A stretch of 64,000 nt of DNA from NCBI GenBank assembly GCA_035491815.1, contig DATJKA010000054.1, forward strand, positions 1-64,000, written 5' to 3'. Source of the DNA: 20CM-2-65-7 sp035491815 (GTDB taxonomy: Bacteria; Gemmatimonadota; Gemmatimonadetes; Gemmatimonadales; GWC2-71-9). A program made the position numbers and the translations under genes. Of the stretch, positions 1 to 8,533 are shown piece after piece. Every line of letters starts with the position of its first letter. The stretch's first letter is position 1. The notes below the pieces were generated by a model that saw only the letters and a program-made list of their open reading frames with translations, made no database searches and was not told the DNA's origin.

Positions 1-1
1 C

Positions 2-751
2 TCGTCCACCGACCGCCAGGCGATGTCTCCGGCCTGGTCGTCCGACGGCCGCCACTTCGCGTACATGGAGTTCCAGGCGGGCAAAGGCTGGCTCTACCTG
101 CAGGAAATGAATGGCGGCAAACGCACCGCGGTATCGACCACCGGGACGGCGCTCGACTTCACGCCCGCGTTTTCGCCCGATGGGCAGACCCTCGCGTTCA
201 GTCGTGCGACGGAGGACGGCACCGACATCTATACGATTAACGTGAAGAACAACTGTTGTTTACGCCGCTTGACCGTGGGGCGCTTTTCTGACAACTTGTC
301 CCCGACGTTCAGCCCAGACGGTCAGCGGATCGCTTTTGTCTCGACGCGGCCGGGTCTGCCGCAGATTTACGTCATGGCGGCGGACGGGACGGACCAGCAG
401 TTGTTCGCACCCTTCGATTATGGTGTAACGGGTGCGTCCAACGCGCCGGAGTGGTCGCCCGACGGGCAATCGGTGGCGTTTCACCGGGACGTGGCGGGCA
501 CACTGCAGGTGTTCGTGCTGGACGTGCGGACCCGCACGGTCCGGCAGCTCACCTCGGTGGGGCGTAACGAGGATCCGACGTGGGCCCCCGACAGCCGCCA
601 TCTCGCCTTTGTTTCCGACCGGTCGGGTTACCGCCAGTTGTGGATCATCGATCTCGACACCGGGCGAATCCGGCCACTGCTGCAGCAGAGCGGGGCGCGT
701 TTGCCGTCTTGGTCTCCGCGCCTTTCGGAGGCTACTTCTTCCACCCCCTGA
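2..751 (+). CDS. tolB: TolB-type beta-propeller protein, C-terminal part (5' end outside window)
   Basis: The reading frame is already open at base 2, so the N-terminus lies outside the window; about 249 codons are visible. It is built of repeated propeller blades carrying the PD40/TolB signature, seen as AFSPDGQTLAF, TFSPDGQRIAF, EWSPDGQSVAF and TWAPDSRHLAF. In the Tol-Pal system TolB is a periplasmic protein that links the inner-membrane TolQRA motor to the lipoprotein Pal and helps the outer membrane constrict at division. The pal gene starts only 13 bases downstream and a CpoB-like gene follows, which is the usual Tol order and supports the call over a generic WD40-like protein. An ATG at base 23 is probably internal. 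Confidence 0.88.
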   Translation, partial: SSTDRQAMSPAWSSDGRHFAYMEFQAGKGWLYLQEMNGGKRTAVSTTGTALDFTPAFSPDGQTLAFSRATEDGTDIYTINVKNNCCLRRLTVGRFSDNLSPTFSPDGQRIAFVSTRPGLPQIYVMAADGTDQQLFAPFDYGVTGASNAPEWSPDGQSVAFHRDVAGTLQVFVLDVRTRTVRQLTSVGRNEDPTWAPDSRHLAFVSDRSGYRQLWIIDLDTGRIRPLLQQSGARLPSWSPRLSEATSSTP

Positions 752-764
752 TCGGAGAGACAGG

Positions 765-1376
765 ATGAAATCGGTATCGTTGCTCCTCGCACTTGGCTTG
801 GGCGCCGCCATGATCGTCGGCGCGTCGTGCGCCAAGAATCCGCCGCCGCAGACTGCGCCGCAGCCCAACGCGGATTCGGCCGCAGCCGCGGAGCGGGCGC
901 GTCAGGACTCGATTGACGCCGCGAATCGTGCGGCGCAGGCGGAAGCGGAGCGTGTGCGCCAGCAGCGCGAAGCCGATTCGCTGGCGGCCCTATCGCGGGC
1001 ATCCGAAGAAGTGCGCACCACGCTGGCGGCGATGATTCACTTCGACCTCGACAAGTCGGCCGTCCGCCAGGACGACATGGCGGCGCTCGACCAGAAGGTC
1101 GCGATTCTCCAGGCGAACCCCGATCTGAAGATCCGGGTCGGCGGCCACTGCGACGAGCGCGGCTCCGACGAGTACAACCTCGCCCTCGGCAATCGCCGGG
1201 CGCAGGCGGCCAAACAGTACCTCGTGAGTCACGGCATCGACGCGAGCCGCATCGAGACGCAGTCGTGGGGCGAGGAAAAGCCGCTGGTCGACGGTCATGA
1301 CGAATCGGCATGGTCGCAAAACCGGCGCGATGAGTTCGAGGTCACCGCGGGTGGGGATAATCTCCGCCGTCCGTAG
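765..1376 (+). CDS. pal: Pal, peptidoglycan-associated OmpA-like lipoprotein
   Basis: A 203-residue lipoprotein. Its signal peptide runs through ALGLGAAMIVG to a GASC lipobox near residue 22, so it should be acylated and anchored in the outer membrane. A Pro/Ala/Gln-rich linker follows, then a C-terminal OmpA-like peptidoglycan-binding domain from about residue 85, with the signatures IHFDLDKSAV and GHCDERGSDEYNLALGNRRA (the Asp and Arg of this segment bind meso-diaminopimelate in the family). Pal tethers the outer membrane to peptidoglycan and partners TolB, whose gene ends 13 bases upstream. The ATG at 765 is preferred over upstream in-frame codons because it gives a proper lipoprotein signal, with GGAGAGA 6 bases before it. 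Confidence 0.94.
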   Translation: MKSVSLLLALGLGAAMIVGASCAKNPPPQTAPQPNADSAAAAERARQDSIDAANRAAQAEAERVRQQREADSLAALSRASEEVRTTLAAMIHFDLDKSAVRQDDMAALDQKVAILQANPDLKIRVGGHCDERGSDEYNLALGNRRAQAAKQYLVSHGIDASRIETQSWGEEKPLVDGHDESAWSQNRRDEFEVTAGGDNLRRP

Positions 1377-2151
1377 TAGCGCGCTGGTCCTGACACTGGG
1401 GCTCGTCGCCGGCTGCGCCCTGAAAGGGGACGTCCGGAAAGTCGAGCTCCAGGTTCAGGCTCTGCGATCGGACCTCGCGAAGAGCGATACCGCGCGGGCG
1501 GCGGAGCGGGACACGATCCTGGCCGCCGTCCGCCTGCTTCAGCAAGCGCTCGCCACCCAGCAGGCCTATCTGGTCCAGGTGCGTGGCGATTTACGGACCG
1601 AGCTGTTGTCGGTGCAGCAACAGCTGGTGACGGTGCAGGAGCTGACGGGGCAGAGCCAGCAGCGCCTCACCGAGCTGCGCTCCCGCATCGAAGCCCAGTC
1701 GCAGCAACCGGACCAGAATCCTGCACCGACGTCCGGCGCCACGCCGCCGGTGGGGCCGTCGGGGAATCCGGCGGGGCCGGGGCCCGATCAGATGTACGAC
1801 GTGTCCCTGCAACAGTACCGGCGCGGGAGTCTTGCGACCGCGCGGCTCGGGTTCCGCGAGTTCTTGCGCGTCTTCCCGACCCACGAGCGCGCGCCCGACG
1901 CGCTCTTCTACATCGGCGAAAGCTTCGAGCAGGCCGCGCCCGATTCCGCCGCCGCGGTGTACGACCAGCTCGTGCGTGCCTATCCCAATTCACCGCGTGC
2001 TCCGTCCGCGCTCTACAAGCTGGGCTTGCTCGCCGAACAGCGCGGCGATAAGGCGACGGCGCGGACCTTCTACTCCCGAGTGATCGCCGGCTACCCGCGC
2101 TCACCCGAGGCGGATCTCGCGCGGCAAAATCAGCAGCGCCTCAAGCCTTAG
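1330..2151 (+). CDS. cpoB: CpoB/YbgF-like Tol-system lipoprotein with coiled coil and TPRs
   Basis: The order signal peptide, coiled coil, then TPRs matches CpoB (YbgF), the periplasmic protein that couples Tol-Pal to septal peptidoglycan synthesis. The signal peptide ends in a VAGC lipobox, which makes this copy a probable lipoprotein, unlike the soluble E. coli protein. A predicted coiled coil (QVQALRSDLAKSDTARAAERD onward) is followed by a Pro-rich hinge and, from about residue 155, TPR-like repeats (SLQQYRRGSLATARLGFREF, ALFYIGESFEQ, ALYKLGLLAEQRGD). The start is uncertain: ATG 1330 is chosen, but GTG 1351 has GAGG nine bases upstream and gives a more compact signal peptide. Either way the gene overlaps the end of pal in another frame. 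Confidence 0.8.
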   Translation: MSSRSPRVGIISAVRSSALVLTLGLVAGCALKGDVRKVELQVQALRSDLAKSDTARAAERDTILAAVRLLQQALATQQAYLVQVRGDLRTELLSVQQQLVTVQELTGQSQQRLTELRSRIEAQSQQPDQNPAPTSGATPPVGPSGNPAGPGPDQMYDVSLQQYRRGSLATARLGFREFLRVFPTHERAPDALFYIGESFEQAAPDSAAAVYDQLVRAYPNSPRAPSALYKLGLLAEQRGDKATARTFYSRVIAGYPRSPEADLARQNQQRLKP

Positions 2152-2161
2152 CGCTTCAGCC

Positions 2162-5100
2162 ATGACGCCACGCGGAGAGATGCCGTTTCTCGACCATCTC
2201 GAGGAGCTGCGCTGGCGCATTCTGTGGAGCCTCCTCGCCATCGTCGTCGGGACCGTCGTCGGCTGGTTCGCGCTCGGCCACGTCGATGTCATCGAGGTCT
2301 TGAAGCGCCCGATCGCCCCGTACTTGCCGGGCGGTCGCCTCATCTTCACAAGCCCCGCCGAGCCGTTCTTGTTGACGTTGAAGGTGGCATTCGCGCTCGG
2401 CTGCCTGCTCGCGTCGCCGATCGTGATCTATCAGATCTGGGCCTTCCTCTCGCCGGCGCTGTACGACCGTGAGAAGCGGCTGATCATTCCGGCGCTGGTC
2501 GTGGGGGTCGTGCTGTTCCTGGCGGGCGCCGCGGCCTGCTACGAGCTCCTGCTGCCGGCGGCGCTGAAGGTGCTGCTCGGCTTCCAGCGCGCGGACCTGA
2601 CCGCGATGATCACGATCGACCGCTACTTCGGCATGGCGGTGCCGTTCGTAGTCGGCTGCGGGCTGATCGCCGAGCTGCCGCTCGTCGTGACGATTCTCGC
2701 GTCGCTGGGCATTGTGACGCCGCAGTTCCTCGCGCGGCAGCGCCGCTATGCGATCGTGATTGCGGCGTTCCTCGCCGCCATCCTGACGCCGCCCGACGCC
2801 GTCTCGATGATCCTCATGCTCGTGCCGCTGCTGCTGCTGTACGAGATCAGCATCTGGTGCGCGTGGGTCGCGAGTCGCCGCCGTGCCCGGAACGCCGCAA
2901 CGGTCACCCTCGTCGTCGTTCTCCTCGCCGGCGGCGCCACATCGCTCCACGCGCAGAATCCACCGCCTCCGCCTCCGGCCGCTCCCGTCCGGCAACGGCC
3001 CGTTCGTGACACGACGGCGGCGAAGGCGGCCGCGACCCGACAGGACACGACGCGTCGCGGCGGCGGTCAGAACATGGACACCTCGACCGCGCGGCGTCTG
3101 GGCTTGCCGACGGGTCCCGTGCGCTCGTTTCCCGCATCCGACGCCGTGATGGACTCGCTCCTCAAGCTCGAGGGGTTTCGCGTGACGCGGTACACGTCAG
3201 ACACGTTCGTCGTCGTGGGCGACAGCCAGACCATTTTCCTGCGGCGCGAGGCGTTCGTCGAGCGCGAGAGCACCCAGCTGGAGGCCGATTCCATTCGCTA
3301 TCACGAGGCGACCTGCCAGCTCAACGCCGAGGGGGAGCCGCACCTGTTCGACCAGGGTACGGTGCTCATCGGTGAAGGGATGCGTTACGATACGTGCTTG
3401 CATCGCGGCACCGTCCGTGACGCGTTGACCGATTTCCAGCAGGGAGGAGCGAAGTGGTACGTACGCGGTAACATCGCGTCCGACTCCGGCAACAAGCGCG
3501 TCTACGTCGCCGCCGCAAACTTCACGTCGGATCCGCAACCCGTGCCCGACTACCATTTTGCCGCGGGGCAGGTGAAGTGGATCAACAAGCGGACGATGGT
3601 CGCGCGACCCGCGGTGCTCTATGTGCGCGACGTCCCCATCATGTGGTTGCCGTTCATCTTCCAGGACATCCGCGGCGGCCGGCGCAGCGGTATTTTGTTC
3701 CCCCGCTTCGGCCTGAACGACATCGTGCGGCCCACGCGACATTACTCCCGCCACGTGACCGACTTCGGCTATTACTTCGCGCTGAACGACTACATGGACG
3801 TGCTGTTCGCCGGGGATTGGTTCGCCGGCCGGTACGTGCAGTTCCATGGCCAGGCGCAGTACCACTGGATCGACCGCTTTATGGACGGGTCGTTCACGTA
3901 CTCGCGCATGTCACAGATCGACCGGCCCGCGACGAATACGCGGATCGGCTGGAGTCACTCGCAGCGCTTCAACTCCCGCACCTCCTTCAACGCCCACATC
4001 GACTACTCCACCAATGGGACCCTGATCCAGCGCAACTCGCTGAACCCGTGGGAGGTCACGTCGACCGTCGGCTCGAGTCTCAATTTCGACAAACGATTCT
4101 CGTGGGGAACGCTGAACATCGGCGGCAGCCGCTCGCAGGACTTGTCGCAGAACAACGTGTCGCAAGTGTTTCCGACGATCACCGTGACGCCGACCGGCGT
4201 GGACATCGCGCCGTGGATGACCTGGACGCCCCGGTTCTCGTACACCAACACCCAGCGCTTTCATTTTCACGCCGGCACGTTCGTCGTGCCGTCGGCACCG
4301 GGCGACAGCTCGCCGACGGATACGATCTCGCAGTTCAACACTGACCGCGTGACGCAGATCGATTTCGAAACGCCGCTCCGGATCGGCCGGTGGAACTGGG
4401 CCAACAGTTTCACGATGATCGACACGCGCACCGCCGGGCGTCAGGAGTTTGCGCTGCCGATCGCGGGCGACACGACGGGGGCGCTGCGCCGCACGCTGTT
4501 CGACAAGACGTTCGACACGCGCGTGGACTGGAGCACCGGCATCAATCTGCCGCCCCTGCTCAGCGGCACGTGGAAGCTGCAGCCGGGTGTCGCGATTCTG
4601 AACACGACGAGCGCCGGGCCGTTCATGCTGCGCAACCAGTTCACGCACGGTGAATTCGTGCGGCAGGGGAAGCGTCTGGCGTTCTCATTGGGCGCGGCAC
4701 CGACGTTCTTCGGATTCTTCCCCGGGTTCGGACCGTTCTCGCGCATTCGGCATACGATCTCGCCCATCATCAGCTATCAGTACGCCCCGGGCGCCAAGGT
4801 CGACTCGGCATTCGCGCACGCGCTCGATCCCACCGGGCGGTTGCTCAATGCCAAGAGCGATCCGCAACAGACCATCAGCTTCGGCCTCACCCAGAATTTC
4901 GAGGCGAAGCTCAAGGCCGCGCCGGGCGACACCGCAGCTGAGCGCGAGCCCCGCAAGATCAAGCTGCTGAGCATCAGCACCAGCGGGATTGCGTACAACT
5001 TCGAGCAGGCCAAGGAGCCCCACCGCGTCGGCTGGAGCACGCAGTCACTCAGCAACACGTTTCTCTCGGATCTCTTGCCGGGATTTCAGCTGAGCATGGT

Positions 5101-5710
5101 GCACGATCTGTGGAAGGGGCAGGTCGGGACCGATACCGCGAAGTTCGACCCGTTTCTGCAATCGGTGACTGCCAGCTTTCAGGTCACGCCGGCGACCTTG
5201 CAGGGCGTCGGTCGGTTGCTCGGGCTGCGGCCGCGCCCCGCCGCACAGCCGGCGGCGGACACAACGCGTGCCGACACGGTCGCAGGCTCGAACGCGCCAG
5301 ACTACCGCCGCTATGACCGGGGCGTCCGCGACCCCTATGGCCCGCGCGGTCCCATGGGTGCCGGCTACGGCGGCCGGGCCTTCGCGTTGGGCATCAACCT
5401 CAGCATGTCGCGCAGCCGCTTCGACACGACACGGGCGCAGCGTCATATCCCGGGGCGAGAAACGGCGTCGCTCAATCTCTCGTTCAGCCCGACGCGCAAC
5501 TGGACCGCGAGCTGGAACACCCAGTACGATCTCGTGACGCGCCAATTCGGCTCGCACTCACTGACGTTTCAGCGCGATCTCCGGCGCTGGCGTGCGAGCT
5601 TCGGCTTCTACAAGACGGGGGCCGGCAACTTCTCCTTCACGTTCAACATCGCCCTCACCGACCAGCCGGACATCAAGTTCGACTACGATCAGCACACGTA
5701 CGTCCAGTAG
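2162..5710 (+). CDS. tatC-lptD: TatC fused in frame to an LptD-like outer-membrane beta-barrel protein
   Basis: One uninterrupted 1182-residue frame. Residues 1-243 are a complete TatC: FLDHLEELRWR at the N-terminus, SPAEPFLL, FLSPALYDREKRL, a conserved Glu in LIAELPLVV, and about six membrane helices. TatC is the twin-arginine signal receptor of the Tat translocase. A basic patch (SRRRAR, from about residue 238) and a hydrophobic stretch then form what looks like a signal peptide ending LHA|Q at 264/265. The rest (about 918 residues) has the LptD layout: Pro-rich lead, OstA-like N-domain (LEADSIRYHEATCQL), VLYVRDVPIMWLPFIF, and a long barrel; LptD inserts lipopolysaccharide in the outer membrane. 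No ATG, GTG or TTG lies in frame between GTG 2822 (inside the last TatC helix) and ATG 3074 (after the signal peptide). Confidence 0.85.
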   Translation: MTPRGEMPFLDHLEELRWRILWSLLAIVVGTVVGWFALGHVDVIEVLKRPIAPYLPGGRLIFTSPAEPFLLTLKVAFALGCLLASPIVIYQIWAFLSPALYDREKRLIIPALVVGVVLFLAGAAACYELLLPAALKVLLGFQRADLTAMITIDRYFGMAVPFVVGCGLIAELPLVVTILASLGIVTPQFLARQRRYAIVIAAFLAAILTPPDAVSMILMLVPLLLLYEISIWCAWVASRRRARNAATVTLVVVLLAGGATSLHAQNPPPPPPAAPVRQRPVRDTTAAKAAATRQDTTRRGGGQNMDTSTARRLGLPTGPVRSFPASDAVMDSLLKLEGFRVTRYTSDTFVVVGDSQTIFLRREAFVERESTQLEADSIRYHEATCQLNAEGEPHLFDQGTVLIGEGMRYDTCLHRGTVRDALTDFQQGGAKWYVRGNIASDSGNKRVYVAAANFTSDPQPVPDYHFAAGQVKWINKRTMVARPAVLYVRDVPIMWLPFIFQDIRGGRRSGILFPRFGLNDIVRPTRHYSRHVTDFGYYFALNDYMDVLFAGDWFAGRYVQFHGQAQYHWIDRFMDGSFTYSRMSQIDRPATNTRIGWSHSQRFNSRTSFNAHIDYSTNGTLIQRNSLNPWEVTSTVGSSLNFDKRFSWGTLNIGGSRSQDLSQNNVSQVFPTITVTPTGVDIAPWMTWTPRFSYTNTQRFHFHAGTFVVPSAPGDSSPTDTISQFNTDRVTQIDFETPLRIGRWNWANSFTMIDTRTAGRQEFALPIAGDTTGALRRTLFDKTFDTRVDWSTGINLPPLLSGTWKLQPGVAILNTTSAGPFMLRNQFTHGEFVRQGKRLAFSLGAAPTFFGFFPGFGPFSRIRHTISPIISYQYAPGAKVDSAFAHALDPTGRLLNAKSDPQQTISFGLTQNFEAKLKAAPGDTAAEREPRKIKLLSISTSGIAYNFEQAKEPHRVGWSTQSLSNTFLSDLLPGFQLSMVHDLWKGQVGTDTAKFDPFLQSVTASFQVTPATLQGVGRLLGLRPRPAAQPAADTTRADTVAGSNAPDYRRYDRGVRDPYGPRGPMGAGYGGRAFALGINLSMSRSRFDTTRAQRHIPGRETASLNLSFSPTRNWTASWNTQYDLVTRQFGSHSLTFQRDLRRWRASFGFYKTGAGNFSFTFNIALTDQPDIKFDYDQHTYVQ

Positions 5711-5835
5711 ACGGCCTGTCCTCTGGCGGTGACAGACGCCATAACGCGTTTGGCGTAACTCGCTGAAAAACCGAGACTTCGCTTCAGGCACGCCCTGTGC
5801 TTAGGGAACGGGTGTTCCCCGTACCTGAGGCTCTT
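5711..5835 (+). other. Short intergenic region with a small hairpin
   Basis: This gap separates the TatC-LptD gene from the next lipoprotein gene. It holds a 6-base perfect inverted repeat, GGGAAC (5804-5809) and GTTCCC (5814-5819), without a T-run, so it is not a convincing terminator. A possible promoter is TTCGCT (5778-5783) and TAGGGA (5802-5807) with 18 bases between them. I see no other feature. Confidence 0.3.
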
Positions 5836-7002
5836 ATGCGCGTGCTCTTGCCCATGCTCCTGCTGGCGACTGCGGCCTGCCATGACGCGTTCATGTCACC
5901 GGGCAGCATTCCGTCCACGCCCGCCAATCTCTCGTATGAGCTCGAGCCGAGCGGCGATCCCAGCCGGCCGTTGGGGATCCTGCTCATCTGGGACGACGTG
6001 ACCGATCCCAACCTCTCGAGCTATCGCATCTACTCGCGCGCGTCGAGCGGCGAATCGTTCGGCCTGCGGGGCGAAACCAGCTCCAACACGTTCCACGACA
6101 ACGGCGTGCCGCATTTGCAGTACGTCGTGACGGCGGTCAACACCGACGGCAACGAGAGCGACAATAGCAACGTGATCACGGTCGACGAGCGGTTGCAGCT
6201 CGTGGCGCCGACCTGGCTCTCGTCGATCTCGCTGAACGGCGCGATTCATCTCGAATGGGACGACACGTCGTATGCCGCGGCGCCGACGCGGTTCAAGTGG
6301 TATCGCATCTACAGCACGGACTACAACCTCGACACGGGCCTGTGCGGCACCAGCTGGCTGCTCGAAGGCACGACCGTCGCGCCTGAATTTCTCGCCAGCG
6401 CGCTGACGAACGGCGTGCCACGCTGCTTCGGCGTCACCGCGGTCAGCCGGGAAGGCTATGAGAGCCTCTGGTCGCCGCTGTGGCAGGATACGCCGCGGCC
6501 CGACGCGCGGAACACGCTCGTGTTCGCATATCAGGAAGACACCGCCAGCTCGGGCTTCCGGTTCTGGCAGGATGCGAACGCCGACGGTCGCGCCCAGTCC
6601 TCCGAGCTCGGTCTCGTGCAGAGCGGCAACCTGAGCAACATCGATTTCTGGGTGTATCGCGATCCGACCGACTCCACGATGTGGCTCGTACCGGAGTTTG
6701 CCGGCACGTCGATTCGCCTTTACAGCACGTCGCCCGTCGCGGATCTCACGTCGATCGACTTTGCGCCGGCGTCGGGCTACACCCGCAGCATGATTCAAGC
6801 AGTTCCCGGTTACGCCTACGTCTTCCAGATCGTGGAAGGCACGACGCTGCGCTACGGCGCGCTCCGGGTGACGCACGTTGGCCGGGACTACGTGATCTTC
6901 GACTGGAGTTTCCAAACTGATCCGGGCAACCCAGAGCTGCAGGTCCGCGCCGGGCAGTCGACCGCGATGGCGACTGGCACCGGGGTTTCAAGCTCGAAAT
7001 AG
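5836..7002 (+). CDS. Fibronectin type III-like lipoprotein of unknown function
   Basis: A 388-residue protein with a lipobox at about residue 15 (LLLATAAC), so it is probably exported and lipid-anchored. Two fibronectin III-like modules follow: residues about 30-120 (WDDVTDPNLSSYRIYSR, then YVVTAVNTDGNESDNSN) and about 125-215 (LEWDDTS, then CFGVTAVSREGYESLWSP). The C-terminal half has a short EF-hand-like FWQDANADGRAQSSELG and beta-rich sequence with no family I recognise. ATG 5836 is chosen over an upstream in-frame codon because GAGG sits five bases before it and a normal lipoprotein signal results. A strong hairpin follows the stop codon. No enzymatic motif is visible; adhesion or envelope scaffolding is only a guess. 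Confidence 0.75.
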   Translation: MRVLLPMLLLATAACHDAFMSPGSIPSTPANLSYELEPSGDPSRPLGILLIWDDVTDPNLSSYRIYSRASSGESFGLRGETSSNTFHDNGVPHLQYVVTAVNTDGNESDNSNVITVDERLQLVAPTWLSSISLNGAIHLEWDDTSYAAAPTRFKWYRIYSTDYNLDTGLCGTSWLLEGTTVAPEFLASALTNGVPRCFGVTAVSREGYESLWSPLWQDTPRPDARNTLVFAYQEDTASSGFRFWQDANADGRAQSSELGLVQSGNLSNIDFWVYRDPTDSTMWLVPEFAGTSIRLYSTSPVADLTSIDFAPASGYTRSMIQAVPGYAYVFQIVEGTTLRYGALRVTHVGRDYVIFDWSFQTDPGNPELQVRAGQSTAMATGTGVSSSK

Positions 7003-7020
7003 GGCGGTCCAGGTCAGGCC

Positions 7021-7061
7021 GGCGCCGGAGTGGTCAACAGCCACTCCGGCGCCTTAGTTTT
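7021..7061 (+). terminator. Rho-independent terminator after the lipoprotein gene
   Basis: GGCGCCGGAGTGG (7021-7033) pairs perfectly with CCACTCCGGCGCC (7041-7053) around a 7-base loop, and TTAGTTTT follows. The hairpin ends the upstream lipoprotein transcript. Its T-run contains the proposed -10 of the hut operon, so terminator and promoter share bases. Confidence 0.8.
7031..7060 (+). promoter_or_regulatory. Putative leaderless promoter of the hut operon
   Basis: TAGTTT (7055-7060) lies exactly six bases before the hutH ATG (7067), the spacing expected for a -10 box that starts transcription at the start codon. A weak -35 (TGGTCA, 7031-7036) sits 18 bases upstream, inside the terminator hairpin. 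There is no Shine-Dalgarno sequence before hutH. Confidence 0.45.
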
Positions 7062-7066
7062 GCCCC

Positions 7067-8533
7067 ATGGCGAACCCCCCTGCCGCTGCCGTCACCCTCG
7101 ATGGCCGTTCACTTTCAATTGCCGATGTCGTCGCGGTCGCGCGCGGCCAAGCCCCGGTCGCGATCGATCCGAAGGCGCTGACCGCGGTCAAGCAGTCGCG
7201 CGACGCGGTGGAAGCCGCCGTGGCGCGAGGCCAAACGATGTACGGCGTCAACACCGGGTTTGGGAAGCTGGCGCACGTGCGCATCCCTCCCGCGCAGGCG
7301 CGGCAGCTGCAGCTCAATCTGATCCGCAGTCACGCGTCCGGCGTCGGCGATCCGCTGCCGACCGACGCGGTACGCGCGATGATGGTGCTGCGCGCAAACG
7401 TGCTCGTCCGCGGGACGAGTGGCGTGCGGCCGCTCATTCCCGAGCTGCTCGTCGACATGCTGAACCGCCGGCTCCATCCCACGGTGCCGTCGCAGGGGAG
7501 CGTCGGCGCATCGGGTGACCTCGCCCCGCTGTCGCATCTCGCGCTCGCGATGATCGGCGAAGGAGATGTCAAGGTGCCTCGGCCGGTCACGCTCGAGGCG
7601 AAGGAAGGACTCGCGTTCGTGAACGGCACGCAAGCGCAAACGGGAATTGCGGCGTTGCTGGTTCATGACGCGTGGACGTTGTGGCGCGCGGCCCATGCCG
7701 CGGCTGCCATGAGTCTCGAAGCGGTGCGGGGATCGCCCGATCCGTTCGACCAGCGCATCCACGACGCTCGGCCCCACGCCTGGCAGCAGCGGTCGGCCGA
7801 GCTGTTGCGCGGTCTCCTCGCCCACAGCGAGATCCGCGAATCGCATCGTGAGAACGATCCGCGCGTGCAGGACGCGTACTCGCTCCGCTGCACGCCGCAA
7901 GTGTTAGGCGCGACCGGCGAGGGGCTCGCGTTCGCGGAACGGCTCATCACGACGGAGCTGAACGCGGCGACCGACAATCCGCTCGTGTTCGGCAACGAAG
8001 TCATCTCGGGCGGCAACTTTCACGGGCAGCCGATCGCGCTCGCGCTCGACGTCATCGCCATCGCGCTCACCACGCTGGCGGGGCTCGCGGAGCGACGGCT
8101 CGAGCGCGTGGTGAACCCCGACCTATCGTCGGGTCTGCCCGCGTTTCTGGCGAAGGATCCCGGTCTCGAATCGGGGTTCATGACCGCGCAGATCGCGGCC
8201 GCCGCGCTCGTGGCGGATTGTCGCGTGCTCGCGACGCCCGCGAGCGTGCAGTCCGTGCCGACGGAAGGGAACCAGGAGGACGTCGTCCCGATGGGTATGA
8301 GCGCGGCCTGGAAGGCGAACCGCATCCTGGCAAATGCCGAGCGGATCGTCGCGATCGAGCTGCTGGCGGCCGCGCAGGGGCTCGAATATCTCAAGCCGCT
8401 GAAGCCCGCGACCGACGTCGCGCGGCTCCACGCCCAAGTGCGCGCGTACTCCGCGCCGCTCACCGCCGATCGCCCGCTCACGGCGGACATCGAGCGCGTC
8501 GCCGGCGCCATTCGCGAAGGCAAGTTCTCGTGA
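7067..8533 (+). CDS. hutH: Histidine ammonia-lyase
   Basis: A full-length 488-residue enzyme that deaminates L-histidine to trans-urocanate, the first step of histidine breakdown to glutamate. The Ala-Ser-Gly triad that cyclises to the MIO electrophile is at residues 148-150, within GASGDLAPLSH. The catalytic Tyr is in YGVNTGFGKL (about 59-66), and NGTQAQTG, TDNPLVF and GNFHGQP are further family motifs. Active-site residues look intact. hutU follows with a 4-base overlap (GTGA) and hutI overlaps hutU in turn, so the three form one operon. The ATG at 7067 lies just after a terminator and has no ribosome-binding site, hence the proposed leaderless start. Length and motifs leave little doubt. 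Confidence 0.97.
   Translation: MANPPAAAVTLDGRSLSIADVVAVARGQAPVAIDPKALTAVKQSRDAVEAAVARGQTMYGVNTGFGKLAHVRIPPAQARQLQLNLIRSHASGVGDPLPTDAVRAMMVLRANVLVRGTSGVRPLIPELLVDMLNRRLHPTVPSQGSVGASGDLAPLSHLALAMIGEGDVKVPRPVTLEAKEGLAFVNGTQAQTGIAALLVHDAWTLWRAAHAAAAMSLEAVRGSPDPFDQRIHDARPHAWQQRSAELLRGLLAHSEIRESHRENDPRVQDAYSLRCTPQVLGATGEGLAFAERLITTELNAATDNPLVFGNEVISGGNFHGQPIALALDVIAIALTTLAGLAERRLERVVNPDLSSGLPAFLAKDPGLESGFMTAQIAAAALVADCRVLATPASVQSVPTEGNQEDVVPMGMSAAWKANRILANAERIVAIELLAAAQGLEYLKPLKPATDVARLHAQVRAYSAPLTADRPLTADIERVAGAIREGKFS

Noticed and set aside
2156..2995. Long open frames opposite tatC-lptD and many other genes
   Set aside because: They are shadows of GC-rich coding sequence: Arg/Pro-rich composition, no domain likeness, and full overlap with well supported genes.
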